A stretch of 64,000 nt of DNA from Enchytraeus crypticus. Lineage: Eukaryota > Annelida > Clitellata > Enchytraeida > Enchytraeidae. Position numbers and translations under genes: made by a program. Below are positions 32,700-44,677 of this stretch, in pieces (the stretch's first letter is position 1; each line of letters starts with the position of its first letter). The notes under the pieces are model-generated. The model ran no database searches. It saw nothing but the letters and a program-made list of their open reading frames with translations, and was not told where the DNA came from. The stretch spans positions 847,001 to 911,000 of the forward strand of contig CAJHZI010000876.1 of NCBI GenBank assembly GCA_905160935.1. Direction: 5' to 3'.

Positions 32700-33450
32700 C
32701 TAAAAAATAACTACAAAAATAATAATAACTAGAAAATGACTATAATTTCATGTTCTAACATAAAATCTCCTGTTGAGCACAAAATCATGAACACCTGCAA
32801 CATAGATGCTATCGTGTTCATAAAAGTAATAATTATACAATAGAATTAGGCCTAATTATTAGAAATATTATTGATATATAATTCTACTCCAATTCTAAAC
32901 TGATTTCTTCAAATTGTAAGTAACACTCTAAACGCACGATTCGAATGGGAAAAATTTTATTCAAGGAGATTTTCCATTGCCGTGTCCAATATCTCAGTAT
33001 ATTATGGTACAAAGCACATGCTTTTGGCTGTGTCTGTGAAGTTTGTGAAGACTACAGATTAATTCCGTTTAGTCTTCGACTACACATTCAACGTTAATTG
33101 TCAAATGTGGAATGAAAACAACATACCATGCGTTTTGGTCTATTCTACAAATTATCTAAATTACTCGGTTGTAGGCTACACCAAAACCTTCACTACTGAC
33201 AGGTAATGGATTTACTGCTGGTAGATTATAGTTCTACCTGTAGTAAATGGAGATTGCTATCGAATCATGTCAAGCCGATATGAAGCTACCTGAGTTATCA
33301 GGCCTAGGTGTGGCGAAGCACTTAAGAGCCTGCCGATAAGAGAGTCTTAGATCAGCAAACACGACAATCTAGGTCAGTTCATAGTGCATAATCATATATG
33401 GCTAATTAGGTCAGATCAATGCAGAAGAGATATTCAAAAGGCCATAAAAC
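32700..33450. other. Unclassified intergenic DNA
   Basis: Non-repetitive, AT-rich; no gene, RNA or transposon recognised. It would be a candidate promoter region for the 32272 ORF if that gene is real. Confidence 0.4.
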
Positions 33451-33454
33451 GAAA

Positions 33455-33565
33455 GCCAAGTTTAGCGTCAGTATTCTGTATAGAGTGTATGTCAGTGACG
33501 GGGAGAGCACTGAAATTGAACCCAACACCTACTGTTCAGCTGTCAGACACCTAATTTAGCAGGCT
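33455..33565 (-). repeat. SINE-A2 copy
   Basis: AGCGTCAGTATTCTGTATAG, GTCAGTGACGGGGAGAGCAC and CACCTACTGTTCAGCTGTCA. Confidence 0.7.
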
Positions 33566-33937
33566 AGAAACTAGCTAAGCACTAAGACGTATGGGTACAA
33601 ACCCATAAGACTTATATCATTCCCAAACCGGCATCGAATTAAAGATGCCCGGATTAGAATGCATTGTAGAGCTTGAGTACAGTTGACTTAGAGGCACCTA
33701 CCCAGCTGCTATAAAGGATCTAGATTTGCAAATTACAGTCAATCAATAACATAGATATCAATAAAAATGCACAGTTGCATTTAGCATCTGCCATCTAATA
33801 AAATATTGGGAACAATTTTCACTAAGAAATATTGGACACAGTAGTTTCAATATCAATGTTTCAATACCAGAGTATGACCCCTTATATTGGGCAATGGTAA
33901 TTAAATGACTTCTTATTATATGATTGTCTAAATGTAT

Positions 33938-33943
33938 TCTCTC

Positions 33944-34000
<57 letters not shown>

Positions 34001-34002
34001 AT
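33938..34002. repeat. (CT)n microsatellite
   Basis: TCTCTC run of about 60 bp with one GCT interruption. Confidence 0.9.
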
Positions 34003-34124
34003 AGTTCTTCGATACGGCAGTTATAAGATTCAGACAGATTCTTGTTCATTAAGGCGCTCTTTCGAAGAGCGATCATCTAAATACAGGGGTTATAACTTAT
34101 AGAAAATACAACACAGCCTTTACA

Positions 34125-34252
34125 CTATGGGCTGAGCAGTTGGATTTTTGGCATGTTATTCGACAGCGAATCTGTAGGTGCAGGGTTCAAATCCATAGCT
34201 CTCCCCGTAACTGATATGCTATCGAGAAGGAAACTGACGTTTAATTTGGCTA
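34125..34252 (+). repeat. SINE-A2 copy, full-length
   Basis: TGGGCTGAGCAGTTGGAT, GTTATTCGACAGCGAATCTG, GTGCAGGGTTCAAATCC, GATATGCTATCGAGAAGG. Confidence 0.8.
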
Positions 34253-34479
34253 TTGGCTCTATGGAAGCAAAAAATGGCTTTTGATATGGATAGGTCCAAT
34301 CTTTTTCAATGAAAAAAGTGGGATCTTCTTTCAGATCCTGCTATTTGCTTATTTCTATGCTTAATTGCCTTGTTCGAATATCACTTTCTCCATTCCAATT
34401 TTCAAACTTTTACTTTTCATACCTTTTGCTTTCTAGTATCCGGTTACATTGTACAGTACGTACTGGAGTATCTTACCGA

Positions 34480-34627
34480 CAATGCCACCGGCTGGAGTCA
34501 GTGGCCATGTCGTTAAGATACTCGACCGCGGATCAGTTTGTGCGGGTTCAAATCCTGTGCTCTCTCGTCACTGACATCGCTTTCGAGTGAGGAAACTGAC
34601 GTTAACATTAGCTTTATCAGCTTTACT
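34480..34627 (+). repeat. SINE-A, full-length
   Basis: Contains CCACCGGCTGGAGTCAGTGG, CGACCGCGGATCAGTTTG, B box GGTTCAAATCC and the standard body and tail. Confidence 0.85.
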
Positions 34628-34837
34628 ATATACATGTACAAACTGTACCAGTGTACACTGTGCGTACAGTAGGCCTATATACCTCAAATATATTTTATCC
34701 ATCTTGATCAATGGTCATCTAATTACAAAAAATTCCTAGGTCCTCATTACTATATTGTAATATTTAGAATTAGCAATTCGCTATTTAATTAGCGAAATAT
34801 AATATAAATATAATATATTATATAATATATATAATTA

Positions 34838-35835
34838 TACAGACTGCGCATTAAAAATTAACCCCCTATCAAAATTGCGATAATGCCATCAATTTTCAAT
34901 ATTTCGCCTAAAAATTTGAATCGCTTGTAGAAGAAGAATTTATCATTCGCTCTCCCCATTTTTGTGGAAATAATTTAATTTGGCCCGGAGTTATCCAAGT
35001 TTTACGATAGAAATTGATTTTTCCAAATGACCGGGATATTATAATTGAAATAAGATATTTGTCACATCCAAACTGTTGGGCTGAGACGTGGCTCAGATCA
35101 GTTAATAATATTGATAATTTTAATAATAAAATAAAATAATAAAATAATATATGCAATAATTATTCTTATAAACATGTATATTTTATATACTGTACTGCAT
35201 TGCATTGTTAACAATAATTTTGAGAAATCTACTATAGGCTTCTTAGGCTGCTAACTAGATTTTACAATCATTGATTCACACTAACAACAATCGAAATTCT
35301 CAAGTATAGAGAATTAAAGCTTTCGCTTGAAGAGCGAATGAGAATTCAAGCGTTACGCGAACAGGGCTTAGTGGCGAAAGCGATACAAGCTTTTTAATTC
35401 ACTTGATTTTTATGTCTGGGGAACAATGCTGAAAAAGTATCGTGCTTTCAAACCCATACCCAGAAACACAACTAATTAAACTAATTAAAACTTATTAATT
35501 AATTAATTAAACTAATTAATTAAAGACTGTTCTTCAAGAGAACTGGACAGACAACAGTCCAGTGACAGAGCATTTTTAATAATCATAAATTAGTTCTTCT
35601 TGAACTAATGTTCATGAAGAAAAAAGCTTCATCAAATCACAGGGCGCTCATTTCGAACATACATTGCAGCACAAATCAGAGTCGTCATCATCTAACGACC
35701 TTTTCAGGGCTCGACTTCGACTTCGCAGCATCAGCCTTGGTAAGTCTTATGGCAGTTGCCAAAAGTCCTGGTAGATGTTCATGAAGATCTTCTGAAACAA
35801 GTTAATTTGCATAAAACGGTGTTAAAACTTCATCC
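34838..35835 (+). mobile_element. Decayed, internally deleted Tc1/mariner-like transposon
   Basis: At about 35309-35395 one frame reads LSLEERMRIQALREQGLVAK then AIQAF, a typical transposase N-terminal helix-turn-helix start. Right after it, about 35395-35475 in another frame reads NSLDFYVWGTMLKKYRAF, resembling the conserved D-x-x-x-W-G segment downstream of the last catalytic acid in Tc1/mariner-type proteins. The catalytic core between them is missing. A possible left end is near 34841 (GACTGCGCATTAAAAATTAA). Outer boundaries are uncertain. Confidence 0.45.
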
Positions 35836-35846
35836 CCGAGCTGTCC

Positions 35847-35847
<1 letters not shown>

Positions 35848-35892
<45 letters not shown>

Positions 35893-35916
35893 GGATGATG
35901 ATGATGATGAGGATGA
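35848..35916. repeat. (GAT)n microsatellite
   Basis: GATGATGAT with two GAG substitutions, at the right end of the decayed Tc1-like element. Confidence 0.9.
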
Positions 35917-36254
35917 CAGCAATTATTAATAATAATAATATTATTATTATTAGCCTATTATTAAAACAAAGAATGTCGAAGCTCTTGTTGTTCATTAGAT
36001 TAGCTCATCCATAGATCAGCACTTTTTGATAAATAATAACAATAATAATGATTGAACATCCGTTTCCTCATACAAGGATGATGTCAGGGACGTCCCCCCA
36101 TCACATGTCACTACAAATCGATTCACCCCAAATGATCTGAAAAAAGGCTGAAGTGATGAATGTGAAGGTCCAAGAATTCATTGGACAAGCGAGGGGGCCC
36201 AATAAAATTACATTTAATCTCGAGGGGTCATTACCAATCTGAGGAACTATCCGT

Positions 36255-36405
36255 TGCAATCAGTTGGGCTGAGCCAGTGGCATGTTGACAAGTTGTTCGA
36301 CAACGGATCAGTGGATGCAGTGTTCAAAACCAGAGCTCTCGCAGTCACTGATATGTTATTGAGCAGGAAACTGACGGTAAACTAAACTGTAGTCTTAATC
36401 TCCTC
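36255..36405 (+). repeat. SINE-A2 copy, full-length
   Basis: AGTTGGGCTGAGCCAGTGGC, GTTGTTCGACAACGGATCAG, a damaged B box (GTGTTCAAAACC), GATATGTTATTGAGCAGG. Confidence 0.8.
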
Positions 36406-36504
36406 AATCCACCTTTACTAGCCAAATTAATTTTTTTATAATATTGATTGCCACAGAATAAGCTTCATACAAAATCCTATGCAACATATGTACACGAATA
36501 TAAA

Positions 36505-36622
36505 TCTGGTCAGTCTTAGATCAGTATTTGCGGGGTTAAAATCCAGGGCTCGCCCGTCACTGACATCGCTTTCGAGTGAGGAAATTGACGGTAATAACAG
36601 TTTTATCAGCTTTTTACAGGGT
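36505..36622 (+). repeat. SINE-A, 5'-truncated
   Basis: Starts at AGTCTTAGATCAGTATTTGC, B box mutated to GGTTAAAATCC, intact CCCGTCACTGACATCGC body. Confidence 0.8.
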
Positions 36623-36729
36623 ATAAACAGATTAAAAAGTCATTTATTTGCAGTCTTGTCTTATATTCAGATCTTCTGATGTGGAGAAAATGGACGCTGA
36701 GAGATTCATTTGTGGGGTAGACAATGATC

Positions 36730-36764
<35 letters not shown>

Positions 36765-36830
36765 CAAAGTACAAATATACTTAGTATATAATATACAAAT
36801 ATACTTAAATATACAAAGTACAAATACAAA

Positions 36831-37353
36831 GTGTGTATCATGGGGAACTAAGTGAGTATCATGGGGAACTAAGTGAGTATCATGGGGAACTAAGTGAGTA
36901 TCATGGGGAACTAAGTGAGTATCATGGGGAACTAAGTGAGTATCATGGGGAACTAAGTGAGTATCATGGGGAACTAAGTGAGTATCATGGGGAACTAAGT
37001 GAGTATCATGGGGAACTAAGTGAGTATCATGGGGAACTAAGTGAGTATCATGGGGAACTAAGTGAGTATCATGGGGAACTAAGTGAGTATCATGGGGAAC
37101 TAAGTGAGTATCATGGGGAACTAAGTGAGTATCATGGGGAACTAAGTGAGTATCATGGGGAACTAAGTGAGTATCATGGGGAACTAAGTGAGTATCATGG
37201 GAAACTAAGTGAGTATCATGGGGAACTAAGTGAGTATCATGGGGAACTAAGTGAGTATCATGGGGAACTAAGTGAGTATCATGGGGAACTAAGTGAGTAT
37301 CATGGGGAACTAAGTGAGTATCATGGGGAACTAAGTGAGTATCATGGGGAACT
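36831..37353 (+). repeat. 21-bp tandem array, about 25 units, nearly identical
   Basis: Each unit contains GTGAGTATCATGGGG and AACTAA. Only one substitution was noted (near 37201). The array is open in one frame as a YHGELSE heptapeptide repeat and begins at an in-frame ATG, but flanks give no gene context. Each unit contains GTGAGTAT, a near-ideal 5' splice site. Confidence 0.93.
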
Positions 37354-37587
37354 TTTAATGACCATATCTAAGATTTAAGGTTAACAGAACTAACTATCTT
37401 AATAGGCATACTCACGCAATCAATCAATCAATCAATAAGAATTTAACGTCCGGTTCCTCGCCACAAGGCAATGTCAGGAACGTCAAATAATTAATGATAC
37501 AGCTTAAGAATGAAATTAGTAAAGTAGAAATAAAGCAGAAATAAATTTCACTGAGCGAGCAAATCCAGTAAAGCTAATAACTTTTTA

Positions 37588-37730
37588 TTAAAGACTGATT
37601 TTCTGGATTTTGTAATTCTCACCGTTTTTAGACATCCTTTATTGCTCGCCGGTGTGGATTTGTCTCAATAGTGCTCGATGTTGGCTTTGGTGATTGTAGC
37701 ACTCTAATTGTTGTTCTGTATTGTTATGAC
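37588..37730 (-). repeat. Dispersed repeat F
   Basis: AGACTGATTTTCTGGATTTT, TCGCCGGTGTGGATTTGTCT, CAATAGTGCTCGATGTTGGC. Confidence 0.75.
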
Positions 37731-37799
37731 TGACCCATAATATTACAGTATAATATTCTATGTGCAATTGTGCATGTATAATACATGTAGTTATGGTTT

Positions 37800-38030
37800 A
37801 TTAAAGCATTGGGTTTAGAACATTAAACACTCATCACTTGCTGTGTCCGAACCACCAAAGGATAGAAAAACTGTAACTTGGTGCTCCATAACAGACGGCC
37901 TGGCAGTAGCCTGAGGACGACACAGGAAAATCACCTCCCAAGCCACATTTTGCTAAATTTTCCCCATAAATGGCACATAAAAGTTTGATAAATGCTAGGA
38001 ACGTGAGTTTTAATTAACAGTCACTAACTT
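37800..38030. other. Unclassified DNA
   Basis: No repeat or gene recognised; ends at the long (GA)n block. Confidence 0.4.
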
Positions 38031-38065
38031 ATGTAACATGGCCCTGCCGCTTAACAGAACACGTG

Positions 38066-38327
38066 GGAGAGAGAGTGTGAGAGAGAGAGAGAGACTGCGA
38101 GAGAGAGAGACAGAGAGAGGAGAGAGAGAGACAGAGAGAGAGAGGAGAGAGAGAGAGACAGAGAGAGAGAGAGACAGAGAGAGAGAGAGACAGAGAGAGA
38201 GAGTGAGAGAGAGAGAGAGACTAATATTATCTTATGACATCGCCGGTGAAAGGTCTCTACTAGGTCACTATGAGCAAAACACGGGCGTTAAACGATTGAG
38301 ACAATATTTGTTGACGAATGTAGGCAC

Positions 38328-38378
<51 letters not shown>

Positions 38379-38450
38379 GAAATAAAGAAAGAGAGAGATT
38401 AAATACCAGAGAGAGCGAGAGAGAGAGAGAGAAAAAAAGAAAGAAGAAAA
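38066..38450. repeat. Compound (GA)n block
   Basis: GA/GACA purine tract interrupted by a unique 90-bp island (38221-38330). Confidence 0.88.
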
Positions 38451-38529
38451 AGGATCAATGAAATACAATGGAGAAGGATATTAAATACAATAATGATAGA
38501 GACGGGTCTTTAAATCAAGGAATGTTAGA

Positions 38530-38640
38530 TGATTTAAATTTCCACTTATATGTGGACATGAAGAGGAAAGCGGAAGATAGAGATTAGTGGAGGCGTTAGA
38601 ACCATGGATCTGCCAGTGGGCAGTGCACTAACAGAGAGAA
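38530..38640 (+). repeat. Dispersed repeat D
   Basis: ACTTATATGTGGACATGAAG, GTGGAGGCGTTAGAACCATG, TGCCAGTGGGCAGTGCACTA. Confidence 0.7.
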
Positions 38641-38659
38641 TGATAAAGAGATGGAGATA

Positions 38660-38850
38660 GTTAACACCATAGTGAGAGAGAGAGAGTGGGAGATAGAGAG
38701 TGAGAGAGAGAGGGAGAGAGAGGGAGAGAGAGCAAGAAAGCTAGAGAGAGATTAAATAACGTGTTGAGAGAGAGAGACTAAGAGAGAGAGAGAGAAAAAG
38801 AGAGACAGAGAGAGAGAGAGAGACAGACAGACGGACAGAGAGACAGAAAG
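38660..38850. repeat. Imperfect (GA)n block
   Basis: GAGAGA with GGGA, GACAGACAGACG variants. Confidence 0.85.
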
Positions 38851-39124
38851 ATAATTTCAGTAGAGCAGAGTTCACAGTTGATTGCACATAATTAATAATT
38901 ATACAACCTACACTGTAATGTAACAACGACCACTAGCCGATGCGTCGGGTACAAAGTCCAGCCTAGCCTACAACCGCTGTGAACTAGGCGCTTAGGCCTA
39001 GGCCTAGTGGCCAATCAGGCGTGCAGCCTAGTCTTGAGGTAGGCCTAGTGACCAACGGGTGCGCAATTAGTTACCACGTGTATTTAGTGTAGACAACCTC
39101 GTGCCTTCAACTGCTTAAAATTTT

Positions 39125-39300
39125 ATAAGCATAATATAGCGAAATGATCCTCCACTTTGAATGGCTCACGTTTATTTAATTAATTTAAGTTTATGTATTT
39201 AATTAATTGCTAAGCAGTTTGGCAATCGATTATCCATGTTACCGGTCCAGTGAATGCAGACATATTACTTCATGATGATCTCTATCAGATTGTGCGGCAG
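39125..39300 (-). repeat. SINE-B, degenerate tail half
   Basis: AATATAGCGAAATGATCCTC and TACCGGTCCAGTGAATGCAG match the reverse-strand tail and middle. Confidence 0.45.
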
Positions 39301-39359
39301 CAGATTCAAGGTAAGCTTTATATTTTCTGTTAGTCTTATTAGTCTATGCAGATTGCAAC

Positions 39360-39610
39360 CGTATTATACACAGTTCCACACATATATTAGTGTTAGGGGT
39401 TAATGTTGTTATGTTAGCGTTAATGTTGCATTAGAGGAAATGTAAATGTTGGTATTAGGGGTTAATTTTATTACGTTAGTGTTAATGTTCGTATTAGGGG
39501 AAATGTTAGTGTTAATATTAGTATCAGGGGCAATGTTAGTGTTATGTTAGTATTAGTGGCAATGTTAATGTATCAATGTTAGCATTATGTGTTAATGGCA
39601 ATGTTAGTGA
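39360..39610. repeat. Degenerate 20-30-bp tandem repeat
   Basis: Units of TGTTAGTGTTAATGTTAGTA and TTAGGGG(C)AA, about nine copies. Confidence 0.75.
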
Positions 39611-39805
39611 TGGCAGCTAGGGATGCGGGGTCTGCTTTAAATATCTACTTTGGTGGGTTCTTAAGATCCTCGTGTGGTATGGATATGATCGATGCTCAGG
39701 TTTTGCTGACAAATGCACCATTTGTCTGTGTAACCAAGTGCAACATGAGAGCCTAATTGATTAATTAATAATGCGAACCTTACACAATGCACAGTGCTCT
39801 TAGTG

Positions 39806-40010
39806 TGTTTTTGTTGTTGCTGTTGTTGTTTTTGTTGTTGTTTTTGTTGTTGCTGTTGTTGCTATTATTGTTGTTGCTGTTTCTATTGTTGATGTTGCTG
39901 TCGTTTTTGTTGCTATTCCTGCTGCTGTAGCTGCTGCAGCTGCTGGCAGCTGTTGCTGCTGTTGTTGTTTTGTTGTTGTTGTTGTCGTCGTCATTGTTGT
40001 TGTCGTTCTT
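39806..40010. repeat. (TTG/CTG)n microsatellite
   Basis: TTGTTGCTGTTGTTG-type triplets; open frames here are artefacts. Confidence 0.9.
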
Positions 40011-40089
40011 GCACACATGCCGACTATTCTTCATCTCTTAGGGAAGTCCCATCCGTTCAACAAGCATATAATTGCTTCCTCACTCTGTA

Positions 40090-40185
40090 ATGTTATGGTA
40101 AGTCAGCGAGAGGGAGTTCCCTGGATTTGAACCCGCACCTATTGATCAGCAGTCGAACAACCTACCAGCAAGCTTCTTACCGGAT
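40090..40185 (-). repeat. SINE-A2 copy, truncated
   Basis: GTTATGGTAAGTCAGCGAGA, TTTGAACCCGCACCTATTGA and CAGTCGAACAACCTACCAGC. Confidence 0.65.
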
Positions 40186-40939
40186 TGAATGCTGTAGTAC
40201 AGTTCATTATTTGCACATAATTACATAATAGCAATATTGCTCGTGTAATTAATTAATTAATTATATTGTTGATCATTTTGTGACTTATTGATTAAATATC
40301 TAATTTAATTGATTTTAGAGAGGAAGACCTAGACTAAGAAGCTACAGTGACTGCAGTGCTGAGAGAGACAGAGACAGCGACAGAGACGGAGAGAGAATGA
40401 CACTCAGAGAGACAGAGAGAGAGAGACAACACAGAGACAGAGATACAGAGAGAGAGACAGAGGGATCAGAGATGATCTGGAATCAACTCTACAACTTGAC
40501 ATCTATTCTCTCAAACAGTTTGTTAATAATTTTCATTCATTAAATTTTAGCTGCCTAATCGATGAGAAATGATAAAAAGCTAAATTTAACGTTTGTTTCA
40601 TGATAACAGTGGACTCTGTCAGAGACCACCTGACTGAGCTTCGAACCTGTGACCTCCCACTCTCCCTGCAATCATACTATGTTCAATTGATTAATTTATT
40701 TTGTTGGGTTAATTCATTTTTTCGTTTTTGTCATGTCAGTTTTGTAAGGTTAAGTAATGGTTGAGCCAATTTTAGTTTTTTTACTCTGAGCCTATTTATA
40801 ATACATTTGTGCTGTGGTTAAACTTGTTATATAGTAACCTGTTTATCGTTGATTCAATGCTATAATTCTGTCATTGATTAGACAATTTTTAGTTGTATGA
40901 AAATTTAGTCTTTGTACATTTTCCCTTTATAAGAACATC

Positions 40940-41045
40940 TGCGATTTTGCTCTCAGATTTGCGCGGCTGGGTTTCGAACCCACGAGGTTTTAACTTAGGT
41001 CGATCAATTAAAATTTCAGCGTGTTACGTTAAACGGTGATTTTCT
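40940..41045 (-). repeat. SINE-B, partial
   Basis: TTTGCTCTCAGATTTGCGCG, TGGGTTTCGAACCCACGAGG and ATTTCAGCGTGTTACGTTAA. Confidence 0.6.
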
Positions 41046-41104
41046 GTTGTAAGAAGTTTCTCGATGTGGTCTGTGAAATATTTGTAAGTTTTAATAGTAA
41101 CTGA

Positions 41105-41450
41105 CAAACCTGTCAAGTCAGTCAGTCTGCTAGTAGTAAGGCAGTCACTTATTTATTTAGTCAGTCAGTCAGGCATTCATTTAGTCAGTCAGTCAGTCAG
41201 TCCGTCAGTCACTCAGTCAATCAGTCATTCATTTAGTCAGTTAGTCAGTCAATCAGTAAGTCAGTTAGTCAGTCAATCAGTCAGTGAGTCAATCTGTCAC
41301 TCAGTCAGGCAGTTAGTCACTTAGTCAGTTAGTTAGTCAGTTAGTCACTTGGTTAGTTAGTTAGTCAGTCACTTAGTCAGTTAGTTAGTCAGTCAGTCAC
41401 ATAGTCAGTTAGCTAGTCAGACAGTCAGTCACATAGTCAGTTAGTCAAAG
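41105..41450. repeat. (GTCA/GTTA)n tract
   Basis: TAGTCAGTCAGTTAGTCAG-type tetranucleotides, passing abruptly into the next array. Confidence 0.88.
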
Positions 41451-41454
41451 TGAG

Positions 41455-41955
41455 TCAATGCTCCACCACAAGTCCACTTTACCACACAAACCCACTTTAC
41501 CACATAACCCACTTTACCACACAACCCCACTTTACCACACAACCCACTTTACCACACAACCCCACTTTACCATACAACCCTACTTTACCACACAACCCAC
41601 TTTACCACACAACCCACTTTACCACACAACCCACTTTACCACAAAACCCACTCTACCACACAACACCACATTACCACACAACCCCACATTACCACACAAC
41701 CCCACATTACCACACAACCCCACATTACTACACAAAGGACTTTACTACATAACCCCACTTTACCACACAACCCTACTTTACCACACAACCCACTTTACCA
41801 CACAACCCACTTTACCACACAACTCCACTTTACCACACAACCCACTTTACCACACAACTCCACTTTACCACACAACCCACTTTACCACACAACCCACTTT
41901 ACCACACAATCCACTTTACCACACAACCCACTTTACCACACAACCCTACAGTACC
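41455..41955. repeat. 18-19-bp array CCCACTTTACCACACAA
   Basis: About 27 imperfect copies of (C)CCACTTTACCACACAAC. Frame shifts between 18- and 19-bp units. Confidence 0.92.
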
Positions 41956-42024
41956 ACGCTCCATCATGACTAGGCCTACTCTCGTTCTATATACTGCGCT
42001 AATCTAATCAGCCCTGAGTTATCT

Positions 42025-42165
42025 GACCCTAGGCTTGTGTTGTTAATTAGGTCAGGTCGTCAATAGTATAAATTAGGTTGGGTCATCAACAATATCAATA
42101 AGGTCGGGTCGTGAATAACGTCAATTAGGACGGATATGAGTAATTTCAATTGCATCGGGTCATCA
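42025..42165. repeat. Degenerate 28-30-bp repeat
   Basis: AATTAGGTCGGGTCATCAAT-type units, four to five copies. Confidence 0.65.
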
Positions 42166-42221
42166 ATAGAATCTTTTTGGACGAGTTGTTATCAGCACTA
42201 TGACGTTGTAATACACCGGTA

Positions 42222-42572
42222 TCATATTGTCCTAATCGATAGCTGTGTCCACCCCTCGAATTGTCCTAATCGATAGCTGTGTCCACCCCTAGTATTGTCC
42301 TAATTGATAGCTGTGTCCACCCCTCGTATTGTCCTAATTGATTGCTGTGTCCACCCCTCGTATTGTCCTAATTGGTAGCTATGTCCACCCCTCGTATTGT
42401 CCTAATTGATAGCTGTGTCCACCCCTAGTATTGTCCTAATTGATTGCTGTGTCCACCCCTCGTATTGTCCTAATTGATAGCTGTGCCCACCCCTCGTATT
42501 GTCCTAATTGATAGCTTTGCCCACCCCTGGTATTGTCCTAATCGATAGCTGTGTCCACCTCTAATATTGTAC
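42222..42572. repeat. 34-bp minisatellite, about 10 units
   Basis: Units of ATTGTCCTAATTGATAGCTG followed by TGTCCACCCCTCGT, with sparse substitutions. Confidence 0.92.
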
Positions 42573-42754
42573 TTATGAACAGTACTCTACACCACTCATT
42601 ACATTCCGCTGTTGTCAGCAGATATTCTAATAACATCGTTACATTTGTCAATCTCTCTTGTTGTTGCGGTTCGCCCTCTCCAACAATTTGTCTGCTTGTG
42701 GTTATTTTATAATATATTCTCTGCGCAGAGATGATGATGACTATTCAGGAGTCA

Positions 42755-42972
42755 TACACACAAACACACAAACATACGCACACAACCAAACGCAAACACA
42801 TGCAGCCTACAACAATGCACACTAACACACACGCGCACAAAACATATGAAACACATAAGCAAAACACATGCACACTCAAAACATACACTCAAAAACACAA
42901 AAAGCAAACATATATCGCATAAAAACAAACGCACATACACACACAAACACACACACACACACACAAATACAC
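42755..42972. repeat. (CA)n-rich tract
   Basis: ACACAAACACAC with CATGCA and ACGCAC interruptions. Confidence 0.85.
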
Positions 42973-43009
42973 AATGTCACATATAAACACACACAGAGGT
43001 TGTCATTTT

Positions 43010-43012
43010 GTT

Positions 43013-43056
<44 letters not shown>

Positions 43057-43500
43057 ACTCTCTCACACTCTCTCTCTCGCTCTCTCTCTCGCTCTCTCTC
43101 TCTCGCTTTCTATATCTCATTCTCTCCTTGTCTCATTCTCATATCCTTTTCTATGTCTCATTCCGTCTCTCTCACTCTTTTCTCCCACTCTCTCTATCTC
43201 TCGCTCTCGCTCTCGCTCTCTCTCTCTCTCGCTTTCTATATCTCATTCTCTCCTTGTCTCATTCTCATATCCTTTTCTATATCTCATTCCGTCTCTCTCA
43301 CTCTTTTCTCTCACTCTCTCTATCTCTCTCTCTCTCTCTCTCTATCTTTCTCGCTTTTTCTGGCTATCTGTCTCTCTCTCTCTCTCTCTCTCTCTTTATC
43401 TCTCAATTTCCTACTCTTATCCTTGGCTCTATTTCTCACCCAATCTCCAGGACTCTACTCTCTTTTTTCTCTCTCTCTCACACTCAGTCTCTTTTTCTCA
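43010..43500. repeat. (CT)n with a 125-bp internal tandem duplication
   Basis: The block CTTTCTATATCTCATTCTCT ... CCTTTTCTATGTCTCATTCC ... CTCACTCTTTTCTC occurs at about 43104 and again at about 43229 with very few differences. Confidence 0.88.
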
Positions 43501-43654
43501 TTTGAGTGTTTGATATTATTTGTAGTAAATCTTTACACTTTCACACAGTTAAGAGATGTCCATTTGAAAAATATTCCTTTCCACCCACCCTGCCTTCAAT
43601 AGCTGTTTTATTTCCACCATTGCCCTTAAACTGAATTAACTATTTTAACCAATG

Positions 43655-43822
43655 GGCTGTTAAAGTACGTGTTACCAGTCCAGTGAAAGTCCGAGATTTT
43701 ACTCTTTGATGATCAACTATACAGGGATTTGATCCCAGGACCTCGGGAACAGCCGTTCGTTTAAACTCCATGACGTTGCATGACGCTCCACGCACTCTGC
43801 TATTGAGACATTCCATAGAAAC
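43655..43822 (-). repeat. SINE-B copy
   Basis: TACGTGTTACCAGTCCAGTG, GGGATTTGATCCCAGGACCT, TCCATGACGTTGCATGACGC, TCTGCTATTGAGACATTCC. Confidence 0.7.
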
Positions 43823-43974
43823 TCTTTTAAACATCTTGACGCTATGGTCAGAGCAGTGCCGCTTGTAGAAAATAAAAAATTCAAAAATAATAAAGTAATC
43901 AAAAAAAAAGTAAAAAATATATAATATATAAAATATAAGAAATAAAAGTAATAAAATATAAAAGTAAAAATAAT

Positions 43975-44095
43975 CACGTATTATAGAGAAATGATCAACT
44001 ATGTTGATATCTATCACTTTTAATGCCACATGTTTAAATCGTTAGGAAAATTAGTAAATTTTCCGTGTAACCAGTCCAGTGAATTTCATTATGTT
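43975..44095 (-). repeat. SINE-B tail half
   Basis: CACGTATTATAGAGAAATGA, TCACTTTTAATGCCACATGT, TGTAACCAGTCCAGTGAATT. An A-rich stretch (43862-43975) separates it from the previous copy. Confidence 0.7.
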
Positions 44096-44261
44096 CATGT
44101 ACAAAAGTAGACGACTACAACTTCGTAAATAAATAAGATCTAAATAGAGTTAGAAAACAGTGCCCTATCTAGCTAACCACCGTAAAACTATGGGGAACAC
44201 CACCCCTAGATGACCTCTCAGTCAACCCTTCCCCACATATTATATATTTTAGCAATAATAA

Positions 44262-44402
44262 ACATAATACAGTAAAATGATCATTCAAGATAAAACCTGT
44301 AACTTAAAACATTTCTTGTTTAAACGTTCGACAGGTTATTGTGACTTATCCATTTCACCAGTCCTATGAATGTCCGAGATTTCCCACTCTGAATCGTTTG
44401 CT
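44262..44402 (-). repeat. SINE-B tail half, degenerate
   Basis: ACAGTAAAATGATCATTCAA, CACCAGTCCTATGAATGTCC and GAGATTTCCCACTCTGAATC. Confidence 0.55.
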
Positions 44403-44677
44403 AGGATAGCAAATTCACAAATTAAAAAACAGTCACATAGTAATATTACCAGACGCTCTATATATGCTCAGCTATTACTGGATTGAGGTGATTTGTCATA
44501 CTTTTTATTCGATCGACTCTGGAAGACTTTTGCAGTTGGTCAGGACAGGATTTGGTTCAATGGTATATAAATGTTGAGAGTGGGCGGAGCTTATAAAGAT
44601 TTGATCTGAACTGAGAGACGTCGAGTTTAGTGGCAAAGACAGAGATGAATTCAAATGCGTCTCTCTTTCCAGCTTTC

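Noticed and set aside
36833..37378. 181-codon YHGELSE repeat protein
   Set aside because: 21-bp array, near identical at DNA level including third positions, with no promoter, splice context or non-repeat domain. Kept only as a repeat and a finding.
41450..41973. 171-codon His/Thr/Leu/Pro-rich ORF
   Set aside because: CCCACTTTACCACACAA array, not coding.
42868..43602. 244-codon Ser/Leu-rich ORF and its overlaps
   Set aside because: (CT)n reading as SLSLSL; no independent evidence of coding.
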